Source of the DNA: Pseudomonas yamanorum
Lineage (GTDB): Bacteria > Pseudomonadota > Gammaproteobacteria > Pseudomonadales > Pseudomonadaceae
Assembly: GCF_900105735.1 (NCBI RefSeq)
Contig: NZ_LT629793.1
Span: 5,394,001 to 5,458,000, forward strand
DNA: 64,000 nucleotides
Direction: 5' to 3'
Part shown: in pieces, positions 54,382-63,091 of the stretch
How the letters are laid out: each line of letters starts with the position of its first letter
Position numbering within the stretch: the first letter of the stretch is position 1
Made by a program: the position numbers and the translations under genes
The notes under the pieces: model-generated
What the model was told of the DNA's origin: nothing
What the model saw: the letters and a program-made list of their open reading frames with translations, nothing else
Databases searched by the model: none

Positions 54382-54438
54382 ATGAACGATCTCAACACCG
54401 CAGCGCACCCCAATGGCCAGGGCGCGCTCATCCGATGA
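54382..54438 (+). CDS. 18-codon mini-ORF coupled to DUF4892 gene
   Basis: ATG 54382 follows an excellent ribosome-binding site (AAAGGGAGTCAACC) and runs 18 codons (MNDLNTAAHPNGQGALIR) to TGA 54436-54438, which overlaps the ATG of the next gene by three bases in the pattern ATGA. The next gene has no ribosome-binding site of its own. A leader peptide that carries ribosomes onto the DUF4892 gene is the simplest reading; a broken remnant of a longer gene is the alternative. Confidence 0.45.
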   Translation: MNDLNTAAHPNGQGALIR

Positions 54439-55253
54439 GTATGCCGAAGGGATTTATCCGTATTCTGGGGCTGTGCTGTTTCAGCCCGCTGGTGTTTGCC
54501 GCCGACGTGCCGGGTAGCCAGGACTTGCCCGCCGTGGCCCGTCAGGTCGACGCGCAGATCGTCGACTACCGCCCCGCCGAAGATAAAGAACGCATCTACC
54601 CGCTGGGCTCGATCCGCAAGATCAGCGGCCAGTTGCGCTATGAAGCCCAGGCCACCGCCCGTGGGCTAAACACCGCCATCACCTACGAACTGCCCGCTGA
54701 ACACACCTCCAGTGCCGCCTTTACCGCCACCCGCGAAGCCTTGCAGGCCCAGGGCGCGCAGTTGCTGTTCTGGTGCCAGGCCCGCGATTGCGGCGAAAGC
54801 AGCCTGTGGGCCAATGAAGTCTTTGGCAACGCCAAGCTGGTGGGCGCCGACGGCCAACAGGAATACCTGTTGCTACGTCTGGCAGCACCTCAGGACAACT
54901 CCCTGGTCGCGCTGTACGGTATCACCCGGGGCAATCGCCGGGCGTATCTGCATGTAGAGAAACTGGACGCCAGCGCACCGCTGGGCGACTTGCTACCGAC
55001 TTCCGCCACGCTGCTGCGGGAGCTGAAAAGCACCGGCGAGCTGGACTTCCCCAAGCTGGGCGCCGAACCTGACGCCACCTGGCTCACGCTTATTTCCCGT
55101 GGATTGAACCTGGATGCCACCCTGCGGGTCAGTTTGACCGGGCCCACTGCCGAGGCATGGCGCCAGGGCTTGATCGATCAGGGCGTACGTGCGGCCCGCC
55201 TGGAAACCGGCACCGCCGAGGCGAAGGGTTTGCACCTGCATCTGATACGCTGA
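54435..55253 (+). CDS. DUF4892 family exported protein
   Basis: The 272-residue protein has a signal peptide (I-L-G-L-C-C-F-S-P-L-V-F-A-A) and the features of DUF4892: D-Y-R-P-A-E-D-K-E-R-I-Y-P-L-G-S-I near residue 50, a Trp-Cys...Cys-Gly segment (F-W-C-Q-A-R-D-C-G-E) and a C-terminal OmpA-like half. Its role is unknown. It may start at ATG 54435 or ATG 54441; the former overlaps the mini-ORF stop. Confidence 0.8.
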   Translation: MSMPKGFIRILGLCCFSPLVFAADVPGSQDLPAVARQVDAQIVDYRPAEDKERIYPLGSIRKISGQLRYEAQATARGLNTAITYELPAEHTSSAAFTATREALQAQGAQLLFWCQARDCGESSLWANEVFGNAKLVGADGQQEYLLLRLAAPQDNSLVALYGITRGNRRAYLHVEKLDASAPLGDLLPTSATLLRELKSTGELDFPKLGAEPDATWLTLISRGLNLDATLRVSLTGPTAEAWRQGLIDQGVRAARLETGTAEAKGLHLHLIR

Positions 55254-55262
55254 CCGTTCCAG

Positions 55263-55287
55263 GGCGAACGGACCCGCGCCGTTCGCC
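55263..55287 (+). terminator. Hairpin after DUF4892 gene
   Basis: GGCGAACGG and CCGTTCGCC form a perfect 9-bp stem with a 7-nt loop, 9 bases past the stop. There is no T-tract, so termination is uncertain. Confidence 0.4.
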
Positions 55288-55326
55288 TAAGCTCTTCCTC
55301 TAACAGACTTCTTTTCGAGAAACCAC

Positions 55327-56391
55327 ATGCTCAATAACGATCGCCTGCTGGTGCAGATCCTGCTGCTGGTGTTGTTTGGTGCCAGCTTCTGGGTGATGGC
55401 GCCGTTCTGGTCGGCGCTGTTCTGGGGCGCGGTACTGGCGTTTGCCAGTTGGCCGGTGATGCGCCTGCTCACCCGCTGGCTGGGTGGGCGCGAATCCCTG
55501 GCGGCCGGAATCCTCACCCTGGTCTGGATGCTGTTGGTGGCGTTACCGCTGGTATGGTTGGGATTCAACCTGGCTGACCATGTACGCGACGCCGTGGGCC
55601 TGATCAAGGATATTCAGGTGGATGGTTTGCCTGCGGCGCCGACCTGGCTGGGCTCCATTCCGTTTGTCGGCGAGCGGTTGGTGGCGATGTGGGACAGCAT
55701 CGACCAGCAGGGCGCGGCGCTGATGGTCACGTTGAAACCCTATTTGGGCCAGGTGGGCAACTGGTTACTGGCTCGCAGTGCGCAGATCGGTGGCGGCATC
55801 CTGGAACTGACCCTGAGCCTGGTGTTCGTGTTCTTTTTCTACCGGGACGGGCCGCGCCTGGCGATGTTTGTCCATCGCCTGCTGGAGCGGTTGATCGGCG
55901 ACCGGGCGGGCTACTACATCGAACTGGTCGCGGGTACGGTGCAGCGGGTGGTCAACGGTGTGATCGGCACCGCTGCCGCCCAAGCGCTGCTGGCGCTGAT
56001 CGGCTTCTGGATTGCCGGGGTGCCGGGAGCATTGGTGCTGGGCATCGTCACGTTCCTGCTGAGCCTGATTCCCATGGGGCCGCCGCTGATCTGGATACCG
56101 GCCACCGCCTGGCTGGCGTGGAAGGGCGACTACACCTATGCGGTATTTCTGGGTGTGTGGGGCACATTCATCATCAGTGGCGTGGACAACGTGCTCAAAC
56201 CCTACCTGATCAGCCGTGGCGGCAACCTGCCGCTGGTGATCGTGCTGCTGGGGGTGTTTGGCGGGTTGATTGCGTTCGGTTTCATCGGCCTGTTCATCGG
56301 CCCGACGCTGCTGGCCGTAGCCTATAGCTTGCTGACGGACTGGAGCGCTAGCCAGGCTCAGGTACGGCGGGAAGATAAAGCCGGGCAGTAA
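55327..56391 (+). CDS. AI-2E family transporter (YdiK/PerM-like)
   Basis: The 354-residue membrane protein has about eight helices and the family features: N-terminal W-S-A-L-F-W-G-A-V-L-A-F-A-S-W-P, a cytoplasmic or periplasmic helical loop (about 95-150) and the C-terminal P-L-V-I-V-L-L-G-V-F-G-G-L-I-A-F-G-F-I-G-L-F motif. Members export AI-2 or act as Na+/H+ exchangers; no function is established for the Pseudomonas protein. It ends next to the hairpin at 56402-56428 and is convergent with a sensor kinase. Confidence 0.88.
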   Translation: MLNNDRLLVQILLLVLFGASFWVMAPFWSALFWGAVLAFASWPVMRLLTRWLGGRESLAAGILTLVWMLLVALPLVWLGFNLADHVRDAVGLIKDIQVDGLPAAPTWLGSIPFVGERLVAMWDSIDQQGAALMVTLKPYLGQVGNWLLARSAQIGGGILELTLSLVFVFFFYRDGPRLAMFVHRLLERLIGDRAGYYIELVAGTVQRVVNGVIGTAAAQALLALIGFWIAGVPGALVLGIVTFLLSLIPMGPPLIWIPATAWLAWKGDYTYAVFLGVWGTFIISGVDNVLKPYLISRGGNLPLVIVLLGVFGGLIAFGFIGLFIGPTLLAVAYSLLTDWSASQAQVRREDKAGQ

Positions 56392-56401
56392 TGTTTCAAA
56401 C

Positions 56402-56428
56402 AGGGCGTAGGAATAACTCCTACGCCCT
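56402..56428. terminator. Perfect hairpin between convergent genes
   Basis: AGGGCGTAGGA and TCCTACGCCCT form a perfect 11-bp stem with an ATAAC loop. It contains the stop codon of the sensor kinase gene (56420-56422). Like 4479-4506 it has no T-tract and sits between convergent genes. Confidence 0.5.
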
Positions 56429-57457
56429 CGGCAACCACATTACCGCTGTCAGGCCGCCGCCCGGCGTTTCTTCCAGGCTCAACCTTCCGCCCAGGCGTTC
56501 CACCGCTTCCTTAGAAATCGTCATCCCCAAGCCCACGCCGCCGGAGTTCCGGTTGCGCGAGCCTTCCAGCCGATAAAACGGCTCAAATACCGCCTCGCGT
56601 TTATCCGCTGCAATCCCCGGCCCATGGTCGATCACCTTGACCACCAGCGCCTGTGGGCTGTCCGCCAGCTCGATACGCGCCGTGCCGGCATAGCGCAGGG
56701 CGTTGTCGATCAGGTTGTTCAGGCACGAGCGCAGGGCCATCGGTTGCACTTGCAGCGGCGCGCATTCACCACTGCATTGCACGTCGGAGCCGCGGTCCTG
56801 GGCGTTTTCACTCAGGGATTCCACCAGCGCCTGCACGTCCAGCCAATGCCGGGTTTCGCTGGTGCGCTGTTCGTGCAGGTAGCTCAGGGTGGCGTCGAGC
56901 ATGCCGATCATGTCGTCCAGGTCCTGGCGCATCTGGCCCTGCAGCTTGGTGTCTTCGATCTGTTCCAGGCGCAGCTTGAGCCGTGACAGCGGCGTGCGCA
57001 GGTCGTGGGACACCGCGCCCAGCATGCGGGCACGCTGGGTGACTTGCTCGCGGATACGCTTTTGCATCAGGTTGAAAGTCGACGCCGCTTGCCGTGCCTC
57101 CCGTGGGCCGGACTCGTTCAACGGCGGGCTGTCGAGGTCCAGGCTCAGTCGTTCGGCCGCAGCGCTCAGGCGTTGGATCGGCCGGCTGAGCAGCTTGGCA
57201 CCGTACCAGGCGGCGATGATCAGCGAGATAAACTGGAAGGTCAGCGGCACCACAGGCCCGCCGAACCAGGGACGACGATGCTCCTTGGGCATTGGCGTCA
57301 GGGTGCCGTCTGGCTGCTCGATGAAGGTCTCGTGGGGCGGTGGCGGCGGCGGGCCATAATGGTGAAACCAGAAGAATGCCAGCACGTGGGCCAGCACAAT
57401 CGCCACCAGCAACACACCGAACAGCCGCCCGAACAGGGTGTTGAAGGCGTTGCGCAT
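56420..57457 (-). CDS. Sensor histidine kinase (EnvZ-like)
   Basis: The 345-residue kinase has two membrane helices (about 9-30 and 72-92) around a short periplasmic loop rich in His and Pro (H-H-Y-G-P-P-P-P-P-P-H-E), then HAMP, HisKA (A-V-S-H-D-L-R-T-P-L-S-R), and HATPase with N-L-I-D-N-A-L-R-Y and G-G-V-G-L-G-M. The arrangement is that of EnvZ/RstB kinases. The start overlaps the regulator stop by one base (TGATG). The signal is unknown; the His-rich loop could bind metal. Confidence 0.92.
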   Translation of the reverse strand: MRNAFNTLFGRLFGVLLVAIVLAHVLAFFWFHHYGPPPPPPHETFIEQPDGTLTPMPKEHRRPWFGGPVVPLTFQFISLIIAAWYGAKLLSRPIQRLSAAAERLSLDLDSPPLNESGPREARQAASTFNLMQKRIREQVTQRARMLGAVSHDLRTPLSRLKLRLEQIEDTKLQGQMRQDLDDMIGMLDATLSYLHEQRTSETRHWLDVQALVESLSENAQDRGSDVQCSGECAPLQVQPMALRSCLNNLIDNALRYAGTARIELADSPQALVVKVIDHGPGIAADKREAVFEPFYRLEGSRNRNSGGVGLGMTISKEAVERLGGRLSLEETPGGGLTAVMWLPRA

Positions 57458-58221
57458 CAGCCGATATCCCGGGCGTCGAACAGGTAGCCTTCACCGCGCA
57501 CGGTCTTGATCAGTTGCGGGGCCTTCGGGTCGTCACCGAGTTTTTGGCGCAGGCGCGAGACCAGTAGGTCAATGCTGCGATCAAAGGCTTCGATGGAGCG
57601 ACCCCGGGCCGCATCCAGCAATTGCTCGCGGCTCAACACCCGGCGCGGGCGCTCGATAAACACCCACAGCAAACGGAATTCGGCGTTGGACAGCGGCACC
57701 ACCAGGCCATCGTCGGCCACCAGCTGGCGCAGTACGCTGTTGAGGCGCCAGTTGTCGAAGCGGATATTCGCCCGTTGCTCGGTGCGGTCATCCCGCACGC
57801 GACGCAGGATGGTCTGGATGCGGGCCACCAGTTCGCGGGGCTCGAAGGGCTTGGACATGTAATCGTCGGCCCCCAGTTCCAGGCCGATGATGCGATCGGT
57901 GGGTTCGCAGCGGGCGGTGAGCATCAGGATCGGGATGTCCGATTCAGCCCGCAGCCAGCGGCACAGCGACAGGCCATCTTCGCCCGGCAGCATCAGGTCG
58001 AGCACCACCACGTCGAAGGTTTCGGCTTGCATGGCGTGGCGCATGGCGGCGCCATCGGTCACGCCGCTGGCGAGGATATTGAAGCGCGCCAGGTAATCGA
58101 TCAGCAGTTCGCGGATCGGCACGTCGTCGTCGACGATCAGCGCGCGGGTGTTCCAGCGCTTGTCTTCACCCACAAGCGAGCCTTTTTGATCGTCATTCAG
58201 CACAGGAGTCAGGGTTTGCAT
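57457..58221 (-). CDS. OmpR-family response regulator
   Basis: The 254-residue regulator has a receiver domain (about 28-140; acidic pocket I-V-D-D-D-V, phosphorylated Asp in V-V-L-D-L-M-L-P-G-E-D-G, Lys in M-S-K-P-F-E) and a winged-helix DNA-binding domain (about 150-250, S-R-L-R-Q-K-L-G-D-D near the end). It pairs with the kinase downstream. ATG 58221 was chosen; an in-frame start 66 bases upstream would add a sequence unlike other regulators. Its targets are unknown. Confidence 0.93.
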   Translation of the reverse strand: MQTLTPVLNDDQKGSLVGEDKRWNTRALIVDDDVPIRELLIDYLARFNILASGVTDGAAMRHAMQAETFDVVVLDLMLPGEDGLSLCRWLRAESDIPILMLTARCEPTDRIIGLELGADDYMSKPFEPRELVARIQTILRRVRDDRTEQRANIRFDNWRLNSVLRQLVADDGLVVPLSNAEFRLLWVFIERPRRVLSREQLLDAARGRSIEAFDRSIDLLVSRLRQKLGDDPKAPQLIKTVRGEGYLFDARDIG

Positions 58222-58511
58222 GGTGCGATCATCTACCTGGTGGGCCGCCGGGCCGAGGATCGGCGGCGAGGTTGTTGCGTTCAGCATAGGCGCCCAGCAC
58301 CGGGGCTGGAAGTTCTGTACGGTGGTTCACGTGTGCGAGGCTAATCTTCGGGGGTATTGCAGGCATGTCGGGAATGTATCTGTTTCGACACAATTGCTCG
58401 GGAGCCCGCAATCTGGCGGCTAAATCGCGAATTACCGATCATCGGATCCCGCAAACGCGCTGCTTGCGCTACAATCCGCGCCGATTTCGACTTGCCTGAG
58501 AGCCCATTCCA

Positions 58512-59210
58512 ATGTCCGTCTGCCAGACTCCTATCATCGTCGCCCTGGATTACCCCACCCGTGACGCCGCACTGAAACTGGCTGACCAGTTGGACCCCAA
58601 GCTTTGCCGGGTCAAGGTCGGTAAGGAACTGTTCACCAGTTGCGCCGCGGAAATTGTCGGCACCTTGCGTGACAAAGGCTTCGAGGTGTTCCTCGACCTG
58701 AAATTCCACGATATCCCCAACACCACCGCGATGGCGGTCAAGGCTGCCGCCGAGATGGGCGTGTGGATGGTCAATGTGCACTGCTCCGGCGGTTTACGCA
58801 TGATGGCGGCGTGCCGTGAAGTGCTCGATCAACGCAGCGGCCCCCAGCCATTGTTGATTGGCGTGACCGTGCTGACCAGCATGGAACGTGAAGACCTGGC
58901 CGGCATCGGCCTGGACATCGAGCCACAGGAACAAGTGCTGCGCCTCGCCGCCCTGGCGCAAAAGGCTGGCCTGGATGGCCTGGTGTGCTCGGCGCTGGAA
59001 GCCCAGGCATTGAAGACCGCCCACCCGTCGCTGCAACTGGTAACCCCGGGGATTCGCCCGGCGGGCAGCGCCCAGGACGACCAACGTCGCATCCTGACCC
59101 CGCGCCAGGCCCTGGACGCCGGTTCCGATTACCTGGTGATCGGTCGCCCGATCAGCCAGGCGGCCGATCCGGCCAAGGCGCTGGCAGCGGTGGTTGCCGA
59201 GATCGCCTGA
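58512..59210 (+). CDS. pyrF: Orotidine-5'-phosphate decarboxylase
   Basis: The 232-residue enzyme makes UMP in the last pyrimidine step. The catalytic D-x-K-x-x-D motif is [12 protein letters not shown] (about 60-71), and the phosphate site is in T-P-G-I-R and V-I-G-R-P-I. Length is normal. It is monocistronic and divergent from the two-component genes; a TACAAT box at 58470-58475 may serve as its -10 element. Confidence 0.98.
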   Translation: MSVCQTPIIVALDYPTRDAALKLADQLDPKLCRVKVGKELFTSCAAEIVGTLRDKGFEVFLDLKFHDIPNTTAMAVKAAAEMGVWMVNVHCSGGLRMMAACREVLDQRSGPQPLLIGVTVLTSMEREDLAGIGLDIEPQEQVLRLAALAQKAGLDGLVCSALEAQALKTAHPSLQLVTPGIRPAGSAQDDQRRILTPRQALDAGSDYLVIGRPISQAADPAKALAAVVAEIA

Positions 59211-59241
59211 CTTACCCGATCCAAAGCGGGCACGGTAAAAA

Positions 59242-59337
59242 AAATGTGGGAGCGGGCTTGCTCGCGAATGCGGTAGATCAGTCACCTTATGCATTGACTG
59301 TCACACCGCCTTCGCGAGCAAGCCCGCTCCCACATTT
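59242..59337. repeat. REP doublet (type B)
   Basis: AAATGTGGGAGCGGGCTTGC and its inverse around a 46-base spacer, the variant also found at 35196. It lies between convergent genes. Confidence 0.88.
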
Positions 59338-59351
59338 GGTTCTGCGGTGCG

Positions 59352-60359
59352 TCAGCTGACTTTCAGTACCAACTTCCCAAAGTTCTCACCGTTGAACAGC
59401 TTCATCAGTGTCTCCGGGAACGTCTCCAGTCCTTCGACGATATCTTCCTTGCTCTTGAGCTTGCCCTGAGCCATCCAGCCGGCCATTTCCTGCCCGGCAG
59501 TGGCAAAGTTCGCCGCGTGGTCCATCACCACAAACCCTTCCATACGCGCACGATTGACCAACAATGACAGGTAATTGGCCGGCCCTTTGACGGCTTCCTT
59601 GTTGTTGTATTGGCTGATGGCACCGCAGATCACCACGCGCGCTTTCAACGCCAGGCGGCTGAGCACGGCGTCAAGAATGTCCCCGCCGACGTTATCGAAA
59701 TACACGTCCACACCTTTCGGGCACTCGCGCTTGAGGCCGGCGTGCACGTCTTCGTTCTTGTAGTCGATGGCCGCATCAAAACCCAGCTCATCCACCAGGA
59801 ACTTGCATTTGTCGGCCCCGCCGGCGATGCCCACCACGCGGCAGCCTTTGATCTTGGCGATCTGCCCGGCAATGCTGCCCACCGCACCGGCCGCGCCAGA
59901 AATCACCACGGTGTCCCCGGCCTTGGGCGCGCCGGTATCCAGCAGGGCGAAATAGGCGGTCATGCCGGTCATCCCCAGTGCCGATAGGTAGCGCGGCAAA
60001 GGTGCAAGTTTCGGATCGACCTTGTAGAAACCCCGGGGCTCGCCGACGAAGTAATCCTGCACGCCCAAGGCACCGTTGACGTAGTCCCCCACGGCAAATT
60101 TCGGGTTGTTCGAGGCGATGACCTTGCCCACGCCCAGGGCGCGCATGACTTCGCCGATACCTACCGGCGGAATGTAGGATTTGCCCTCGTTCATCCAGCC
60201 ACGCATGGCCGGGTCCAGGGACAGGTATTCGTTATGCACCAGCACCTGCCCGTCCTGGGGCGTGCCCACTGGTACTTCCTGGTAGGTGAAGGTGTCCCGC
60301 GTGGCAGCGCCGACCGGACGTTTGGCGAGCAGGAATTGGCGGTTGGTCTGGGCAGTCAT
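59352..60359 (-). CDS. NADP-dependent MDR oxidoreductase (CurA-like)
   Basis: The 335-residue protein belongs to the zinc-independent medium-chain reductases related to E. coli CurA and leukotriene B4 dehydrogenase: L-S-L-D-P-A-M-R-G-W-M near residue 50, NADP fold S-G-A-A-G-A-V-G-S-I-A-G-Q and V-Y-F-D-N-V-G-G. Members reduce alkenal/one double bonds. No zinc ligands of classical alcohol dehydrogenases are present. It is divergent from an SDR gene, from which 227 bases separate it. Confidence 0.9.
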   Translation of the reverse strand: MTAQTNRQFLLAKRPVGAATRDTFTYQEVPVGTPQDGQVLVHNEYLSLDPAMRGWMNEGKSYIPPVGIGEVMRALGVGKVIASNNPKFAVGDYVNGALGVQDYFVGEPRGFYKVDPKLAPLPRYLSALGMTGMTAYFALLDTGAPKAGDTVVISGAAGAVGSIAGQIAKIKGCRVVGIAGGADKCKFLVDELGFDAAIDYKNEDVHAGLKRECPKGVDVYFDNVGGDILDAVLSRLALKARVVICGAISQYNNKEAVKGPANYLSLLVNRARMEGFVVMDHAANFATAGQEMAGWMAQGKLKSKEDIVEGLETFPETLMKLFNGENFGKLVLKVS

Positions 60360-60586
60360 GGCTGGGACTCTTGAGAAGTGGACCTTGAGTGATAGACCCT
60401 TCGAGCCGCACCGGCAAGGTGCACGGTACCTGCGAATGCCCGTCGATCCACTGCAATGATAATGACGCCGGTGCTCTTATCACTGCCGCTCATGGTCCGC
60501 CAACCGGGCGTTTGATAGTGCTGACGTGCCCATGGCCGCTCTGGCTAGACTGGGGTCATCCAGCATCCCCATCGAAGGACATCACC

Positions 60587-61348
60587 ATGAGCATGACATT
60601 TTCCGGCCAGGTCGCCCTGGTGACCGGCGCGGCCGCGGGCATTGGCCGCGCCACTGCGCTGGCGTTTGCTGCTGAAGGCTTGAAGGTTGTAGTTGCTGAC
60701 CTGGACGCGGCGGGCGGCGAGGGCACCGTGGCGCTGATTCATCAGGCCGGTGGCGAAGCGGTGTTTGTACGCTGCAATGTCACCCTCGAAGCGGACGTAC
60801 AGCAGCTGATGCAGCAGACCGTGGCCACCTATGGTCGGTTGGACTATGCGTTCAACAACGCCGGGATCGAGATCGAGAAGGGCAAGTTGGCCGACGGCAG
60901 TCTGGATGAGTTCGACGCCATCATGGGCGTCAACGTCAAGGGCGTGTGGCTGTGCATGAAGTATCAACTGCCGTTGCTGCTGGCCCAGGGCGGTGGTGCC
61001 ATCGTCAACACGGCCTCGGTGGCCGGGCTTGGGGCGGCGCCGAAGATGAGCATCTATGCCGCGTCCAAGCACGCGGTGATCGGCCTGACCAAGTCGGCGG
61101 CGATCGAGTATGCGAAGAAGAAAATCCGCGTCAACGCGGTATGCCCGGCGGTGATCGACACCGATATGTTCCGCCGTGCCTATGAGGCCGACCCGCGCAA
61201 AGCTGAATTTGCTGCCGCCATGCACCCGGTCGGGCGTATTGGCAAAGTCGAGGAAATCGCCAGTGCGGTGCTTTATCTGTGCAGTGACGGCGCTGCCTTT
61301 ACCACAGGCCAGGCATTGGCGGTGGACGGTGGTGCGACCGCGATTTAG
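60587..61348 (+). CDS. Short-chain dehydrogenase/reductase
   Basis: The 253-residue classical SDR has the cofactor motif T-G-A-A-A-G-I-G-R (12-20), N-N-A-G, catalytic Ser in N-T-A-S-V-A-G, Y-x-x-x-K in Y-A-A-S-K and the C-terminal D-G-G-A. Asp after the second strand (V-V-V-A-D-L-D) points to NAD preference. It resembles glucose dehydrogenase/FabG-like enzymes; the substrate cannot be told. ATG 60587 follows a weak ribosome-binding site (CGAAGGACATCACC). Confidence 0.9.
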   Translation: MSMTFSGQVALVTGAAAGIGRATALAFAAEGLKVVVADLDAAGGEGTVALIHQAGGEAVFVRCNVTLEADVQQLMQQTVATYGRLDYAFNNAGIEIEKGKLADGSLDEFDAIMGVNVKGVWLCMKYQLPLLLAQGGGAIVNTASVAGLGAAPKMSIYAASKHAVIGLTKSAAIEYAKKKIRVNAVCPAVIDTDMFRRAYEADPRKAEFAAAMHPVGRIGKVEEIASAVLYLCSDGAAFTTGQALAVDGGATAI

Positions 61349-61368
61349 GAACTGATGCTGATGCCATT

Positions 61369-61425
61369 CAGAAAAGCGTTGGCGGCGCTGTGAGGCTTTT
61401 CTGCAGGTGGCCAGGTGCCCTGGCC
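61369..61425 (+). terminator. Two hairpins after SDR gene
   Basis: CAGAAAAGC (61369-61377) pairs with GCTTTTCTG (61395-61403); GGCCAGG (61409-61415) pairs with CCTGGCC (61419-61425). Both stems are perfect. Neither has a T-tract after it. Confidence 0.35.
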
Positions 61426-61453
61426 GAATGTGTATCAGTAGGTAAATAATCCA

Positions 61454-61472
61454 ATTAAATCAATGATTTAAT
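61454..61472. promoter_or_regulatory. 19-bp perfect palindrome upstream of MocR gene
   Basis: ATTAAATCAATGATTTAAT is symmetric over its full length and lies 31 bases before the GTG start in an AT-rich island unlike the surrounding DNA. It is a likely operator, perhaps for autoregulation. Confidence 0.5.
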
Positions 61473-61503
61473 AAATCTTCACCACGGCTGTCATTGGGCT
61501 TCT

Positions 61504-62976
61504 GTGCTTAACTGGTTTGGGTTAAATGACAACAGTTTAAGTGAGTGGCTCATGGATTTAGGGATCGATCGACAAGCCCTTGTACCGGTAGTGCAGCAAA
61601 TCGTCAGCGCGTTGGCCGCCTGGATTCGCGAGAGCGGAGCCAGTCCCGGGACGCGGTTGCCTTCGGTTCGGCAACTGGCCCACGAGAACCTGCTCAGCCA
61701 GTCCAGCGTGATCGAGGCGTTCGAACGGATGGTTGCCCAAGGCGTGCTGTCCTCAAGGCAAGGCGCGGGTTTCTGTGTGGCCCAGCCACCCGCCGAGCGT
61801 GGCCTTCGCTGCGAAAACCAATGGTATGAGGGCGCCGAGTCCGGGTGGGGCGCCTTTGTCGACAATCAACTGGGTGAACTGAAACTGGGATGCGGCTGGC
61901 TGCCGGACACTTGGCGCGAAAGCGACGACATCAGCTACGCGATTCGTGAGGTCACCCGCACCGATACCGCTGCCGTCTTCAATTACAGCACGCCGCTGGG
62001 CCTGCCGGCGCTGCGGGAACAGTTGCTCAAGCGCCTGGCCCACATTCATGTGGCGGCCCGGGTCGACCATATCCTTATCACCCAAGGTGCTAGCCATGCC
62101 CAGGACCTGTTGATCCGCACACTGCTCAAGGCCGGCGACACCGTGGTGGTGGAAAGCCCGGGCTACGGCAACCTCTACCGCCAGTTGGCCTTTCACGGTA
62201 TCAAACTGCTGGAAGTGCCGCGCACACGCGGTGGCCCGGACCTGCCTGCACTGGAGGCGCTGTTGCTCGGGCATCGGCCCAAGTGCCTGTTCATCAACAG
62301 CCTGTATCACAACCCCACCGGTACCAGCCTGTCCCAGGGAGTGGCTGAGCGCTTGTTGCAACTGGCCCATTCCCAGGACTTCTTTATTGTCGAGGAAGAC
62401 GTCTACGGCGATCTGCAACATGCCACCTGCACTCGGCTGTCGGCGTTGCCCCACGAGGACCGGGTGATCTATATCTCGAGTTTTTCCAAGACCCTCAGCA
62501 GCGCTTTGCGCGTGGGCTATCTCACGGCCAGCGGGGCGATCATCGCGCAGTTGTCCAAGGTCAAGACCATGACCGGTATCGGCACCTCGCGGTTCGCCGA
62601 GGCGGTGGTGGCGACGTTGCTGGCTAATGGTACCTACCGCAAGTGGGTGCAACGTCTGCGTCGGCGCTTGAACACCGAAATGGCCATCACCCTGCAAGTG
62701 CTGGAAGACGAGGAGTGGGAGGTTTTCGCGGTGCCTGCGGGTGGCATGTTTGTGTGGGCGCGCCCTGGTGTCGGTGATGGTTCGACGTTGTACGCGCAGG
62801 CTCGCCGGCTTGGGGTGTTGCTGACGCCGGGCGCGCTTTTCAGCCCGACCGGCGAACACAGTGACTGGCTGCGCATCAATGTGGCCTATGCTTCAGATCA
62901 GCGCGCCCTCGCGCTGTTCAAGGCCATGGGCCCGGCAGGATCGACCTCTACCATTCTGAAAACGACGAGGATGTAG
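61504..62976 (+). CDS. MocR-type regulator (GntR + aminotransferase)
   Basis: The 490-residue protein has an N-terminal GntR winged helix (about 20-90, R-L-P-S-V-R-Q-L-A-H-E-N-L) and a large fold-type I aminotransferase domain (about 120-470) with the PLP Lys in S-S-F-S-K-T-L-S-S-A-L-R and N-P-T-G. Such regulators use PLP to sense amino compounds. The start is GTG 61504 or ATG 61552; the longer form adds 16 residues of unclear worth. The adjacent SDR or chemoreceptor could be a target, which the sequence does not show. Confidence 0.9.
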   Translation: MLNWFGLNDNSLSEWLMDLGIDRQALVPVVQQIVSALAAWIRESGASPGTRLPSVRQLAHENLLSQSSVIEAFERMVAQGVLSSRQGAGFCVAQPPAERGLRCENQWYEGAESGWGAFVDNQLGELKLGCGWLPDTWRESDDISYAIREVTRTDTAAVFNYSTPLGLPALREQLLKRLAHIHVAARVDHILITQGASHAQDLLIRTLLKAGDTVVVESPGYGNLYRQLAFHGIKLLEVPRTRGGPDLPALEALLLGHRPKCLFINSLYHNPTGTSLSQGVAERLLQLAHSQDFFIVEEDVYGDLQHATCTRLSALPHEDRVIYISSFSKTLSSALRVGYLTASGAIIAQLSKVKTMTGIGTSRFAEAVVATLLANGTYRKWVQRLRRRLNTEMAITLQVLEDEEWEVFAVPAGGMFVWARPGVGDGSTLYAQARRLGVLLTPGALFSPTGEHSDWLRINVAYASDQRALALFKAMGPAGSTSTILKTTRM

Positions 62977-63091
62977 CTTTTTGCCATTATTGTGGCGCCA
63001 AACGCTTGTGTTCAGGGCCCCGGGGTTGCGAATCTCGCTGCATTGAAACCGGGCTTGATGGCATTCGCCATTGCAAGAGGACTCAAGTGCA

